64,000 nucleotides of DNA from contig NZ_CP058554.1 in the NCBI RefSeq assembly GCF_014109725.1, positions 744,001-808,000 on the forward strand. The letters run 5' to 3'. Shown piece by piece: positions 36,018 through 46,347 of this stretch. The notes below the pieces were generated by a model. The model was not told the DNA's origin. It saw only the letters and a list, made by a program, of their open reading frames with translations, and did no database searches. Position 1 is the first letter of the stretch, and the number at the start of each line of letters is the position of its first letter. This DNA is from Comamonas piscis (GTDB lineage: Bacteria > Pseudomonadota > Gammaproteobacteria > Burkholderiales > Burkholderiaceae_C). A program made the position numbers and the translations under genes.

Positions 36018-36737
36018 ATGCCGAACCATGTTCCCCATTTTTCAACAGGTCGTCGTATTCAGGTACGGCGTTCGGGCGTGCACGGCAGGGGCGTTTTTGC
36101 GTTGCAGGATATCGCAGAAGGCGAAGTCATTGTCGAATATGCGGGCAAGGTCATCAGCTACGAAGAAAGCCAGCGCCGCCACCCGCATGATCCGGCGCAT
36201 CCGAACCACACTTTCTTTTTCCAGATCGATGGCGACCGGGTGATTGATGGGGGTGACGGCGGCAATTCGGCGCGCTGGATCAACCACAGCTGCGAGCCCA
36301 ACTGCTTTGCGGAAGAGGTGGACGACCGCATCTTTATCAGCGCGTTGCGCAATATCAGTGCTGGCGAGGAGCTGGGCTACGACTACGGCCTGATCATCGA
36401 GGAGCGCTACACCGCCAAGCTCAAGGCCGACTACGCCTGCCGCTGCGGCGCGGCTGAATGCCGCGGCACGATGCTGGCGCCCAAGCGCGGCTGGAAACCC
36501 AAGGTGCCCGCATCGGATCTGCCCGAGCCGGTCTTGCCCAAAAAGCGCAAGGCCAAGGCGGCTCCCGTCGATGCGGCGAAGCCTGCCAAAGCGGAAAAGC
36601 AGAAGGCCAAGGCCGCAGTCAAGGCCTCAGACAAGGCTCTGAGCAAGGCCAAGGACAAAGACAAGAAAAAGAGCGACAAAAAAGCCAAGACCGACAAAAA
36701 GAACAAGGGCCAGAAGGCCGCCAAGGCAGGCGCATGA
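36018..36737 (+). CDS. SET domain protein with Lys/Ala-rich H1-like tail
   Basis: A 239-residue probable protein lysine methyltransferase. The SET core (about 12-130) has SGVHGRGVFA, NSARWINHSCEPNC (83-96) for SAM binding, and GYDYG (120-124) with the catalytic Tyr. CRCGAAECRG (141-150) is a post-SET zinc segment. Residues about 165-239 are mainly Lys, Ala and Asp (KKRKAKAAP, KDKDKKKSDKKAK), like a histone H1 tail that would bind DNA or be a methylation target. The ATGA overlap with birA indicates an operon. It is divergent from topB-SWIB by 162 bp. Bacterial SET substrates include ribosomal and histone-like proteins; here the substrate is unknown. Confidence 0.9.
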   Translation: MPNHVPHFSTGRRIQVRRSGVHGRGVFALQDIAEGEVIVEYAGKVISYEESQRRHPHDPAHPNHTFFFQIDGDRVIDGGDGGNSARWINHSCEPNCFAEEVDDRIFISALRNISAGEELGYDYGLIIEERYTAKLKADYACRCGAAECRGTMLAPKRGWKPKVPASDLPEPVLPKKRKAKAAPVDAAKPAKAEKQKAKAAVKASDKALSKAKDKDKKKSDKKAKTDKKNKGQKAAKAGA

Positions 36738-37585
36738 GCGAGGAACAGAACACGCCCATCCGCTGGCCGGCAGAAGCGATCTGGGAGGCGGTGGAGCCGC
36801 TGCTGCCGGGCTTCACGATCGAGGTGCTGCCCAGCATTGACTCGACCAACACCGAACTGATGCGCCGCGCCCGCGCGGGCCGGCAAGAGCCCATCTTGCT
36901 GGTGGCCGAGCAGCAAACGGCAGGGCGTGGCCGCATGGGCAAGCCCTGGCGCAGCGAGAGCGGTGCATCGCTGCTGATGTCGCTGGGTCTGCCGCTGGCG
37001 CCGGCCGACTGGTCGGGCCTGTCGTTGGCCGTCGGTGTGTCCGTCGCGCAAAGCCTGCAGCCCCAACTGCCCGAAGCCGGCTCCAGCACGCCGACCATTG
37101 GCCTCAAATGGCCCAATGACCTGTGGCTGACCGGCGACCACAAGCTGGCCGGCATTCTGGTGGAGACCGCCAGCTTTGTCGCGGCCCGCAGCCAGGCCGG
37201 CGATGGCCAGCAGCAATCTGAACGCTATGTGGTGATTGGCATTGGCATCAATGTGCGGGCACCCGATGCGGATGGTTTGTCCACCGTACCAGGCAGCTTG
37301 CAGCTGCTGGATGACCGCTGGGATGCGCCCCAGGCACTGCAGGCGGTGGTGCCGCCGCTGGTGGCCGCCATCCAAGCCTTTGCGCACCAGGGCTTTGCAC
37401 CGCTGCAGGCCGCCTATGCTGCCCGCGATGCACTGGCCGGCCGTGAGCTGGGACTGAGCGATGGCACGGCTGGTTTGGCACTGGGCGTGGCTGCTGATGG
37501 CGCTTTGCGGGTGCAGACCGCCGCTGGCGTGGTGGATGTGACTAGCTCGGAAGTCAGCGTGCGGCCCAAGGCCAGCGCGGCCTGA
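36734..37585 (+). CDS. birA: Biotin--[acetyl-CoA-carboxylase] ligase
   Basis: Attaches biotin to the carboxyl carrier protein of acetyl-CoA carboxylase through biotinyl-AMP. The 283 residues hold the catalytic domain with STNTEL, the biotin/ATP loop GRGRMGKPW (about 69-77), KWPNDLW (about 129-135) with the central Lys, KLAGIL and GIGINV. A C-terminal SH3-like cap follows. The N-terminal helix-turn-helix of E. coli BirA is absent, so this is a class I ligase that does not repress biotin genes. It overlaps the SET gene by 4 nt and is 40 nt from the SPOR gene. Confidence 0.95.
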   Translation: MSEEQNTPIRWPAEAIWEAVEPLLPGFTIEVLPSIDSTNTELMRRARAGRQEPILLVAEQQTAGRGRMGKPWRSESGASLLMSLGLPLAPADWSGLSLAVGVSVAQSLQPQLPEAGSSTPTIGLKWPNDLWLTGDHKLAGILVETASFVAARSQAGDGQQQSERYVVIGIGINVRAPDADGLSTVPGSLQLLDDRWDAPQALQAVVPPLVAAIQAFAHQGFAPLQAAYAARDALAGRELGLSDGTAGLALGVAADGALRVQTAAGVVDVTSSEVSVRPKASAA

Positions 37586-37625
37586 GCACCCAACAAGACC
37601 AGAGATTTACCAAACGGGAGCGGAG

Positions 37626-38459
37626 ATGATTCGTTTTGCCATCGTGCTGCTGCTGCTGGCCAATGCCGGCTACTACGCCTTCTCGCAAGGCATGCTGCGC
37701 AGCCTGGGCTGGGCGCCGGATAACCCCTCCGAGCCCGAGCGGGTGCAGCAGCAGGTCAAGCCCGAGGCCCTGCGCATTCTGAGCGCGCAAGAAGCCAAGG
37801 AGGCCCAGCAGCAGGCCCGCACCGTGCCTGCCGAGCCTGCACCAGCGCTAGCACCGGTGGCCGCCCCCGTCGCCGAGCCCGCCGCTGTGGCAGCTGCGGA
37901 GCCAGCTACCGACAATGCAGACAAAACGGTAGCTGCCGAGGCCGACAAACTGGCGGCCAAGGCGGCAGACAAGCCCGCCGAGAAGCCGGCAGAAAAACCC
38001 GAAAAACCCGAGAAAAAAGAATGCCTGGTCGCCGGCAGTTTTGATGCCAAGCAGGTCGAGGCTTTGCGTCTGCAGCTGGCCAAGTTGCCTGACGGAAGCT
38101 GGCGCCTGGACAGCAGCACCAGCGCGGGCCGCTGGATGGTCTATGTCGGCAAGTTCAACAGCCAGGAGGCGCTCGATACCCGCCGCGATGAGCTGCGTGC
38201 GCTGGATGTCAGCACCGACCGGGCGCGCGTCGCCAGTCTGGAGCCGGGCATATCACTGGGCCGTTTCTCCAGCGAAGAGGCCGCCGAGCGCCATCTGGCG
38301 ACGGTTGGCAAAAAAGGTGTGAGCGGCGCCAAGGTGGTGGTCGAGCGGCCCGAGACCGTCAGCTACAACCTGCGCCTGCCCAAGCTGGATGCGGCCACCA
38401 AGAAGCGCGTGCAAAGCTGGCATGTGATGGACGGTAAGGAGCTGCGCAGCTGCTCCTGA
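37626..38459 (+). CDS. SPOR domain protein with Pro/Ala/Lys-rich linker
   Basis: A 277-residue protein. An N-terminal span (about 4-20, FAIVLLLLANAGYYAF) anchors it in the inner membrane with the rest periplasmic. A low-complexity Ala/Glu/Pro/Lys linker (about 65-135) leads to a SPOR-like module (about 135-215; CLVAGSF, WRLDSS...WMVYVGKF, ARVASLEPGISLGRFSS) that would bind denuded peptidoglycan at septa. It lies downstream of birA in the SET-birA operon, a place where comamonads often have this gene. A role in division or cell-wall remodelling is inferred from the domain only. Confidence 0.8.
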   Translation: MIRFAIVLLLLANAGYYAFSQGMLRSLGWAPDNPSEPERVQQQVKPEALRILSAQEAKEAQQQARTVPAEPAPALAPVAAPVAEPAAVAAAEPATDNADKTVAAEADKLAAKAADKPAEKPAEKPEKPEKKECLVAGSFDAKQVEALRLQLAKLPDGSWRLDSSTSAGRWMVYVGKFNSQEALDTRRDELRALDVSTDRARVASLEPGISLGRFSSEEAAERHLATVGKKGVSGAKVVVERPETVSYNLRLPKLDAATKKRVQSWHVMDGKELRSCS

Positions 38460-38470
38460 TCCGCCTCTGC

Positions 38471-39925
38471 TCAACTGGTGGCGGGCGGTGCCAAGGTGGT
38501 GGGAAAGCAGACCTTGAACACCACGCCCCGTTGCGGCAGGCGCGGCTGGGCATCTTCCAAGGTCACGCTGGCGCCATGCTGGCGGGCGATCTCTTGCACG
38601 ATGGGCAGGCCCAGCCCGGAGCCATCGACCTCGCTGCCCAGCACGCGGTAGAAGGGCTGGAAGATGCGCTCACGTTCTTCCTCGGGAATGCCGGGACCGG
38701 AGTTTTCCACCTGCAGCACGATCACATGGCCAAAGGGGTCGGCCATCAGCCGCACATTGATGATGCCCGGCGCGCTGGCGCTGGAGGGTGTGTAGTTGAT
38801 GGCGTTGTCCAGCAGGTTGCGCACCAGCTCGCCCAGCAAGGTGGCATTGCCGTTGACCCAGACTTCGCGGTCATCGACCTGCATGCCCTCATACCCCATG
38901 TCGATATGTTTGGCCAGTGCGCGGTCAATGCCGTCATGCATGGCGTCCAGCACGATCTCGGCCAGATTGCAGGGCGTGCGCTGCAGCAGTGCGCTGGGGC
39001 CTTCAGCTCGGGCCAGCGACAGCAGTTGGTTGACCGTGTGGGTGGCGCGCATGCTGGAGCGGCCGATTTGCTGCAGGGATAGCTTGAGGTCGTCCTCCTT
39101 GGCATCGGCGCGCTGGGCCATCTCGGCCTGCATGCGCAGGCCTGCCAGCGGGGTTTTGAGCTGGTGGGCGGCATCGGCGAGAAAGCGCTTTTGGGTGGCC
39201 AGCGAATCGTTGAGGCGCTCCAGCAGGCCATTGACCGAGTCGACCAGCGGCACCACTTCCAGCGGCACATCCTTGTGGTGGATGGGCGAGAGATCTTCCG
39301 GTTTGCGTGCGCGGATGCGCTCCTCCAGCAGGTGCAGTGGCTTGATGCCGCGCGCCAGCGCCAGCCAGACCAGCAGCACCGCAAGGGGCAGGATGACAAA
39401 CTGCGGCAGCATGACGCCCTTGATGATTTCCGTCGCCAGCACGCTGCGCTTTTCGCGCGTCTCTGCGACCTGGATCAGCGCCAGATTGGGCTCGGGCAGC
39501 GACAGCTGCACCCAGATCCAGGCGATGCGCACATCCATGCCGCGCAGCTCGCCATCGCGCAATTGCACCACGCCGATGCTGCGCTCCAGGTCTTTGGCGG
39601 GCAGGGGCAGGGCGGATTCACCAGCGAGGAACATGCCACCCGGCGTGGTGACCTGGTAGTAGACGGTGTCGGCATCGTCGGCGCGCAGGATCTCGCTGGC
39701 CGGTTGGGGCAGGTTGAAATAGGTCTTGCCACCCTGCACACCCACCAGCTGCGCCAGCGCATGGGCGTTGTACTCCAGCGCGCGGTCAAAAGGCTTGTTG
39801 GCCAGGTCCTGGGCCACCAGCCAGGTCAGTGCCAGCGAGACGGGCCACAAAAGCAGCAGCGGCGTGAGCATCCAGTCAAGGATCTCACCGAACAAAGATC
39901 GCTGCTCGCTGCGAAACAGGGCCAA
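38471..39925 (-). CDS. Sensor histidine kinase (TctE/QseC type)
   Basis: A 484-residue inner-membrane kinase: span 1 (about 19-38), a periplasmic sensor (about 40-165) of the two-component-sensor N-terminal type, span 2 (about 172-190), then HAMP. The DHp helix has His in DAAHQLKTPLAG, and the HATPase domain has LLDNAINY (N), SGPGIP (G1) and GSGLGLPIV (G2). The start is TTG at 39925, supported by AAGGA 6-7 nt upstream, with no ATG nearby. It lies 64 bp downstream of its OmpR-type partner on the same strand. No tricarboxylate transporter or target operon is adjacent, so the signal is unknown. Confidence 0.92.
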   Translation of the reverse strand: MALFRSEQRSLFGEILDWMLTPLLLLWPVSLALTWLVAQDLANKPFDRALEYNAHALAQLVGVQGGKTYFNLPQPASEILRADDADTVYYQVTTPGGMFLAGESALPLPAKDLERSIGVVQLRDGELRGMDVRIAWIWVQLSLPEPNLALIQVAETREKRSVLATEIIKGVMLPQFVILPLAVLLVWLALARGIKPLHLLEERIRARKPEDLSPIHHKDVPLEVVPLVDSVNGLLERLNDSLATQKRFLADAAHQLKTPLAGLRMQAEMAQRADAKEDDLKLSLQQIGRSSMRATHTVNQLLSLARAEGPSALLQRTPCNLAEIVLDAMHDGIDRALAKHIDMGYEGMQVDDREVWVNGNATLLGELVRNLLDNAINYTPSSASAPGIINVRLMADPFGHVIVLQVENSGPGIPEEERERIFQPFYRVLGSEVDGSGLGLPIVQEIARQHGASVTLEDAQPRLPQRGVVFKVCFPTTLAPPATS

Positions 39926-39989
39926 GGCTGTCCTTGCGTAATGTGGTGCCCGGGGCGGTCATGGCCCCGCTGCGCTGGGGGGAAGGGGC

Positions 39990-40676
<687 letters not shown>

Positions 40677-40954
40677 GCGGTCTCCTATCGATGTTGTAGT
40701 CGTGATTTGGATGCTGCCAATGATTCTAGGTCAGCCCATGACCCTGATGGCCGCACTGGGATAGATCCAAATGATGAAGGCGTCGTAACAGATACACTTC
40801 CTTCAGGCGCCTTGCGGTTTGTTGCAACGATGTAAAGCCGGTGGAGATGTCATCAAACGGTGGCGTGGCTCCCGTAGGATGGCGCCTCGTCCCCACCAGG
40901 ACCGATGGGCACCCAGCCCGTGGCTGGCGGGGATTTTTCAAGTGGCAGGTGGTG

Positions 40955-41896
40955 ATGAAAGCAGGGTCCCAGGTGCAGATGAGGTGGCGGGCGTCGCGGT
41001 GGCAGCGCCGCCTGGTCATGGCGGCGGCCTTGCTGGTGTTGAGCGCCTTGTACCTGCAATGGCACCATGTCATCGCCATGCCGGGGCATGTGGATGCGTT
41101 GCAGCCTGCTCCGCCCTCGGCGCCTGCGCCCATCCTGCCGCATTACCAGGCCAGCATCGATGCCAAGGTGGTCAGCGGTATTGCGGACAACCTCTCGGGC
41201 CTGGCCTTCAACCCCACGACCAATACCCTGTTCGCCGTGACCAACCGGCCGCCCCAGATTGCCGAGCTGAGCACCGATGGGCGGCTGCTGCGTATCGCGC
41301 CGTTGCGGGGCGCCGATGATACTGAGGGCATCGCCCATATCCAGGGCGACTGGTTTGCGATTGCCGACGAGCGCAGCAACCGCATCCACTGGGTGGAATT
41401 TGGCAAGGATGTGACCGAGATATCGCTGAAGGACAGCCCTTATATCCAGCTGGGTGATATCGCCATCAAGAACTTCGCACTGGAAGGCCTGGGCTGGGAT
41501 GCCAAACGCCAGCAATTACTGGCCGTGACCGAGAAGTGGCCGATGCAGGTGCTGGTGATGGATGTGCCTTTTTCCAAGCTCAAACCCGGTTTGGTCGATG
41601 CCAAGATCAGCGCCTGGGAGGTGCAGGAGATGGAAGGCATGCCGAGCACGGACCTGGCCGCCGTCGAGGTAGACCCGCGCAGCGGCAACCTGTTGCTGCT
41701 GGGCGAAGAGGCCTCGGTGCTGTACGAGTACAGCCGCGCTGGCGCACTGCTCAGCGTGATGCCGCTGTGGGCGGGGATGAGCGGGCTGGAAAACCGGGCA
41801 CCGCAACCAGAAGGCCTGGCCATGGACAACAGCGGCAATATCTACATCGTGTCCGAGCCCAACCTGTTTTATAAATTCGAGCGCAAGCGGGGCTGA
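40955..41896 (+). CDS. SdiA-regulated domain (YjiK-like) protein
   Basis: A 313-residue protein with one N-terminal span or signal anchor (about 18-35) and a six-bladed propeller-like domain of the SdiA-regulated/YjiK family. It shows repeated NLSGLAFNPTTNTLFAV, DTEGIAHIQGDWFAI, LEGLGWDAKRQQLLAV and PEGLAMDNSGNIYIV blades. The ATG at 40955 is preferred since AGGTGG lies upstream; a GTG at 40841 would add residues without homology. The role is unknown; esterase or ligand-binding functions have been suggested for the family. Confidence 0.82.
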   Translation: MKAGSQVQMRWRASRWQRRLVMAAALLVLSALYLQWHHVIAMPGHVDALQPAPPSAPAPILPHYQASIDAKVVSGIADNLSGLAFNPTTNTLFAVTNRPPQIAELSTDGRLLRIAPLRGADDTEGIAHIQGDWFAIADERSNRIHWVEFGKDVTEISLKDSPYIQLGDIAIKNFALEGLGWDAKRQQLLAVTEKWPMQVLVMDVPFSKLKPGLVDAKISAWEVQEMEGMPSTDLAAVEVDPRSGNLLLLGEEASVLYEYSRAGALLSVMPLWAGMSGLENRAPQPEGLAMDNSGNIYIVSEPNLFYKFERKRG

Positions 41897-41907
41897 GCGC
41901 TGCCCGC

Positions 41908-42396
41908 TTAGCTGTCCGCCCCGTACACCTCCAACCCCAACTTGACGACGGTGGCGACCTGTTCGCCCACCTCAGCACGGAACTCGTCCTCGGCCTGCGT
42001 CACCGCCCGCTCAAAGGCCTGCAACCACAGCAGACCGGTCTCGGTAAAGCGCACCGTGCGGGCGCGGGCATCGCGCGGGTCGCGCTCACGGGTCACCAGG
42101 TTCCAGGCTTCGCACTGGTCCACCAGCTGGGCCATCGCCTGCTTGCTCATGCCCGCCCTGGCGGCCAGGTCCACCAGACGGTCACCCGCCAGCGACAGAT
42201 GCCGGGTGATATGGATATGCGCAGCACTCACCTGGTCGCGCTCAGCCAGGTGCGACAGCGCCAGCGGCACCAGCGCATCCTGGGCCATCAGCTGCAGCAC
42301 CCGGGCATCAAAACGGCGCATCGCGTGGCCCAGCAGGCGGCCCAGGTGGGTCAGGCGCCAGCTGTCATCGGGCAAATGGGGCAGAAGAATGGGCAT
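41908..42396 (-). CDS. MarR family transcriptional regulator
   Basis: A 162-residue winged-helix regulator. The DNA-binding helices are VDLAARAGMSKQAMAQLVDQCEAWNLV and the wing is RDPRDARARTVRFTETG, the DxRxxR-type wing of MarR. It lies divergent to recA, with a perfect TTTAGTCA/TGACTAAA inverted repeat 50 nt upstream of its start that is a natural operator. No efflux or catabolic gene is adjacent on its strand, so the regulon is unclear; it may be mainly autoregulated. Confidence 0.9.
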   Translation of the reverse strand: MPILLPHLPDDSWRLTHLGRLLGHAMRRFDARVLQLMAQDALVPLALSHLAERDQVSAAHIHITRHLSLAGDRLVDLAARAGMSKQAMAQLVDQCEAWNLVTRERDPRDARARTVRFTETGLLWLQAFERAVTQAEDEFRAEVGEQVATVVKLGLEVYGADS

Positions 42397-42445
42397 GGTG
42401 TAAACCTGCGGATAGGACAAAAAAGGCGGGCGTGGCTATTGTGCA

Positions 42446-42468
42446 TTTAGTCAATTAAACTGACTAAA
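42446..42468. promoter_or_regulatory. Perfect inverted repeat, candidate MarR operator
   Basis: TTTAGTCA (42446-42453) and TGACTAAA (42461-42468) flank 7 bp. The spacing and AT-rich TTAGTCA word match typical MarR-family sites. It lies between marR and recA and just upstream of the recA promoter region, so binding could affect both genes. Confidence 0.65.
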
Positions 42469-42522
42469 AAAATGCTTCTATAAAATATACCCATCCCCTA
42501 AACTACTGTTCAAGCATCCAGG

Positions 42523-42538
42523 CTGTATATGCAAACAG
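42523..42538. promoter_or_regulatory. LexA (SOS) box upstream of recA
   Basis: CTGTATATGCAAACAG matches the gammaproteobacterial-type LexA consensus CTGT-N8-ACAG exactly. It ends 48 nt before the recA ATG. A degenerate copy, CTGT-N8-CCAG, lies at 42506-42521 and may bind weakly. TATAAA at 42480-42485 suits a -10 element upstream. Confidence 0.85.
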
Positions 42539-42586
42539 CTGGATCTCCAGACCCCAGACATGACCATCAAACGCAAGGAGAAATCC

Positions 42587-43663
<1,077 letters not shown>

Positions 43664-43688
43664 TCGCTTCTGAAGCCTGAACGCTGAG

Positions 43689-43734
43689 ATAGCTGCTTGT
43701 GCACAGCTGATGTGCGCAAGCAGCTATTTCTTTT
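43689..43734 (+). terminator. Terminator/attenuator between recA and recX
   Basis: ATAGCTGCTTG (43689-43699) pairs with CAAGCAGCTAT (43717-43727), with an inner TGTGCAC/GTGCGCA extension, followed by TTCTTTT. It would end most recA transcripts, leaving recX to readthrough, an arrangement known for recA-recX in other bacteria. The AGCTGCTTG...CAAGCAGCT word is also reminiscent of dispersed comamonad intergenic hairpins (memory, not checked). Confidence 0.8.
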
Positions 43735-43750
43735 ATAGCCATCCAGACCC

Positions 43751-44200
43751 ATGTCTTTCAGCAAGCTCTCCCTCAAAGGCCGGGCGCTGCGCTACCTGGC
43801 GCAGCGCGAGCATTCGCGCGCCGAGCTGCAGACCAAGCTCGCTCCCCATGTGGAAGAGGGCGAGGACCTGGCGGCCATCCTTGACGAGCTCGAAGCCAAG
43901 GGCTTTATCAGCGCCGAGCGCTTTGTCGACAGCGTCATCCACACCAAGGCAGCCCGCTACGGCGCCAACCGCGTGCTGCAGGAGCTGCGCCACAAAGGGG
44001 TGGATGCCGAGCTGGTCGCCGAAGCCCGTGAGCGCCTGCGCAGCACCGAGCTGGAACGCGCCCGCGTGGTCTGGCAGCGCCGTTTTGGCACCCCGCCTGA
44101 CAGCCCGCAAGAGCGGGCCAAGCAGATGCGCTTTTTGGCCGGCAGAGGCTTTGGCGGCGATGTGGTGCGCAAGGTGCTGCGTGGCACGGACGAGGAATAG
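43751..44200 (+). CDS. recX: RecX regulatory protein
   Basis: A 149-residue negative modulator of RecA filaments, of usual length. It shows the three-helix repeats of RecX: LSLKGRALRYLAQREHSRAELQTKL, GFISAERFVDSVIHTKAARYGANRVLQEL, and RERAKQMRFLAGRGFGGDVVRKVL near the end. It lies 87 bp downstream of recA beyond the hairpin, so its level should be a fraction of recA expression and SOS-linked. Confidence 0.95.
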   Translation: MSFSKLSLKGRALRYLAQREHSRAELQTKLAPHVEEGEDLAAILDELEAKGFISAERFVDSVIHTKAARYGANRVLQELRHKGVDAELVAEARERLRSTELERARVVWQRRFGTPPDSPQERAKQMRFLAGRGFGGDVVRKVLRGTDEE

Positions 44201-44284
44201 CCGCCTTTTGCAGGCAGCTGCGTGCTGCCATCCGCAAAGCCCCAGCCCGCCCCTCTTGGCCAGCGCTCGGCGACAATGGCGCCC

Positions 44285-44527
44285 ATGAGCACTGCCGAAC
44301 AGCCCAACAACCCTCTCCATGGCCTGACGCTGGAGGGCATTCTGAACGAGCTGGTCGCGTACTTTGGCTGGGAAGAGCTGGGTGAGCGCATTCCGGTGCG
44401 TTGCTTCTGTCTGGACCCGAGCATCAACTCCAGCCTGCGGTTTTTGCGCAAGACGCCCTGGGCGCGTGAGAAGGTCGAGGGCCTGTACCTGTTCATGCTG
44501 CGCGAGAAAAGGCGCAGCGGCGGTTGA
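44285..44527 (+). CDS. VF530 family DNA-binding protein
   Basis: An 80-residue basic protein of the VF530 (DUF2132) family: NPLHGLTLEGILNELVAYFGWEELGERIPVRCF, DPSINSSLRFLRKTPWAREKVE, then YLFMLREKRR. The family is described as DNA-binding with an alpha-helical fold; cellular function is unclear. The start at 44285 is the first ATG of the conserved region. Confidence 0.88.
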   Translation: MSTAEQPNNPLHGLTLEGILNELVAYFGWEELGERIPVRCFCLDPSINSSLRFLRKTPWAREKVEGLYLFMLREKRRSGG

Positions 44528-44635
44528 GCCGCATTTGCCCGCTGCGGCGCCGCGCCATCGCTGTACAGCGATGTCCTACCCGCAGGCCTGCTGCCAGGCG
44601 CTAGGCTGGGCATCTGTGCAAGCAGGAGACCGACG

Positions 44636-45115
44636 ATGACCGCGAAAAATACCGTATGCCTGTGGTACCAGGGTGATGCGCTCGATGCCGCGCAGTTTTA
44701 TGCCCAGACCTTTCCGGACAGCAGCGTGGGCGCCGTACACCGCGCGCCGGGCGACTACCCCGATGGCAAACAGGGCGATGTGCTAGTGGTGGAGTTCAAT
44801 GTGGCGGGCGTGCCCTGCATAGGGCTCAACGGCGGGCCGCATTTTCAGCACAATGAATCCTTTTCCTTCCAGATCGCGACCGACGACCAAGCCGAGACCG
44901 ACCGCCTCTGGCAGGCCATCGTCGGCCATGGCGGGCAAGAGAGTGCCTGCGGCTGGTGCAAGGACCATTGGGGTATCTCCTGGCAAATCACCCCGCGCAT
45001 GCTGACGAAGGCGCTGGCCGACCCGGATCGCGCCGCGTCCAAGCGGGTGTTCGACGCGATGATGGGCATGACCAAGATCGACATTGCGGTGCTGGAAGCG
45101 GCCCGCAAAGGCTGA
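44636..45115 (+). CDS. VOC family protein (PhnB-like)
   Basis: A 159-residue single-chain VOC protein of the 3-demethylubiquinone-9 3-methyltransferase-like (PhnB) group, which despite the name rarely has methyltransferase activity. It begins NTVCLWYQGDALDAAQFYAQTF with beta-alpha-beta motifs, has FNVAGVPCIGLNGGPHFQHNESFSFQI in the middle and SACGWCKDHWGISWQITPRML near the end. GGAGACC precedes the ATG. Substrate unknown. Confidence 0.88.
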   Translation: MTAKNTVCLWYQGDALDAAQFYAQTFPDSSVGAVHRAPGDYPDGKQGDVLVVEFNVAGVPCIGLNGGPHFQHNESFSFQIATDDQAETDRLWQAIVGHGGQESACGWCKDHWGISWQITPRMLTKALADPDRAASKRVFDAMMGMTKIDIAVLEAARKG

Positions 45116-45139
45116 GCAGGTGGTAGACGGCAGGCGGCG

Positions 45140-46060
45140 CTATTTGCTGCGGGTACACCACCAGCAGATCAGTGACCCTGCGGTGACCAGCGCCACACCT
45201 TGCCAGAAGCTCCATGACGGCTGCACATTCAGCCAGACCGTGCCCACCAGCGCCGACAGCACGGGCGTGAAGTAAGAGCCCACTGCCATCACCGTCAGGT
45301 TGCCGGCCCGCAGCCCATGGTCCCAGCAGCTGTAACCCAAGGCCGTCAGACCACTCAGCATGCAAAGCTGCAGCAGCGCGGGCAGTGAAAAGTGCATGGC
45401 CGGCTCGCTGCTGAATGCGTACTTGACCCAGAGCACGCCCCCCACTGCCCAAAGAAAGGCCGGCAGCGCATTGGCACCATGGGCATAGCGTTTGGCGATG
45501 ACCGAGTAACAGGGCCAGAGCCAGGCGGCAGAAAAGGCCAGGCCATAGGCGAGGGGGTTGCTTTGCACATTGGCCCAGAGGCTGGCGATGGACAGCGCGC
45601 TGTCGCCCTTGAGCACCAGCACAATGCCGACCATTGCCAGCAACACCCCCGGCACCAGGCCGGCGCGAAAGCGCTGCAGCCCGATGGCGGTGGCCAGCAC
45701 AATCGTCAGGCTCGGCCAGAGGTAGTTGATCATCCCCAGCTCCAGGGTCTGGTTGCGGTTGCTGGCAAAGCCCAGCGACAGTGACAGCGCTATCTCGTAG
45801 AGCACAAACAGCAGGCCGCAGCCCCACAGATAGCCCGGGTGCATCGCGCGCAGCTGGGCCAGGCGCGGCATGCCAAAGCGCAAGGTCACCAGCAAGGCTC
45901 CTAGGCTGAAGACGGCTGCCGCGCCGCCGATGGGTCCCAGGTGTTCGGCCACACTGCGAAACAGGCCCACCGAGGTGGACCAGCACAGCACGGCCGACAG
46001 GCCAATCAGGGTGGCGCGTTGTGAGGGGACGGGGGAGGGGGAATGCGGAGCAGAAGACAT
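45140..46060 (-). CDS. EamA-type exporter (YddG-like), copy 1
   Basis: A 306-residue protein with ten hydrophobic spans in two repeats. The sequence ELGMINYLWPSLTI and LPAFLWAVGG are shared with the paralogue at 46481-47419, as is the long block SGLTALGYSCWDHGLR. YddG in E. coli and Salmonella exports aromatic amino acids and paraquat. The substrate here is unproven. The two copies are on the same strand about 420 bp apart, separated by a 49-codon gene. Confidence 0.87.
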   Translation of the reverse strand: MSSAPHSPSPVPSQRATLIGLSAVLCWSTSVGLFRSVAEHLGPIGGAAAVFSLGALLVTLRFGMPRLAQLRAMHPGYLWGCGLLFVLYEIALSLSLGFASNRNQTLELGMINYLWPSLTIVLATAIGLQRFRAGLVPGVLLAMVGIVLVLKGDSALSIASLWANVQSNPLAYGLAFSAAWLWPCYSVIAKRYAHGANALPAFLWAVGGVLWVKYAFSSEPAMHFSLPALLQLCMLSGLTALGYSCWDHGLRAGNLTVMAVGSYFTPVLSALVGTVWLNVQPSWSFWQGVALVTAGSLICWWCTRSK

Positions 46061-46197
46061 GGACGCGAGCGGGTGCGAAAGCAGGCTTGCATCCTAGCCG
46101 GAAAAGGGCAGCCCTGCAGGCCAAGCTGCGGGCGTACGGCAGCCACACAGGCCCTCCAGACTGTCTGGCCCTGCGTGGCATTCAAAGGATAAGGGGA

Positions 46198-46347
46198 TCA
46201 GGCGATATGGCTGCCAAACACCAAAGCAGCGGCAATGGTGGCCACCACCGTCAGCACGGCAAACGCAATCAGGCCGCGCTGCTCCAGGCGCATGTCGGCC
46301 TCTTGCTCGGCGGCGGTGGGGATATGGTTGGGGCGGGAGTAGTCCAT
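46198..46347 (-). CDS. Small membrane protein (49 aa) between the YddG paralogues
   Basis: MDYSRPNHIPTAAEQEADM leads into a single C-terminal transmembrane span (about 27-45), a typical small membrane protein. I recognise no family. The ribosome site is weak, and an in-frame extension to 46425 exists, so the start is uncertain. It lies between two paralogous exporters on the same strand and could be a regulatory subunit, but nothing proves that. Confidence 0.55.
   Translation of the reverse strand: MDYSRPNHIPTAAEQEADMRLEQRGLIAFAVLTVVATIAAALVFGSHIA

Noticed and set aside
42506..42521. Second full LexA box upstream of recA
   Set aside because: The 3' half is CCAG instead of ACAG, and the neighbouring box is exact, so I list it only as degenerate.
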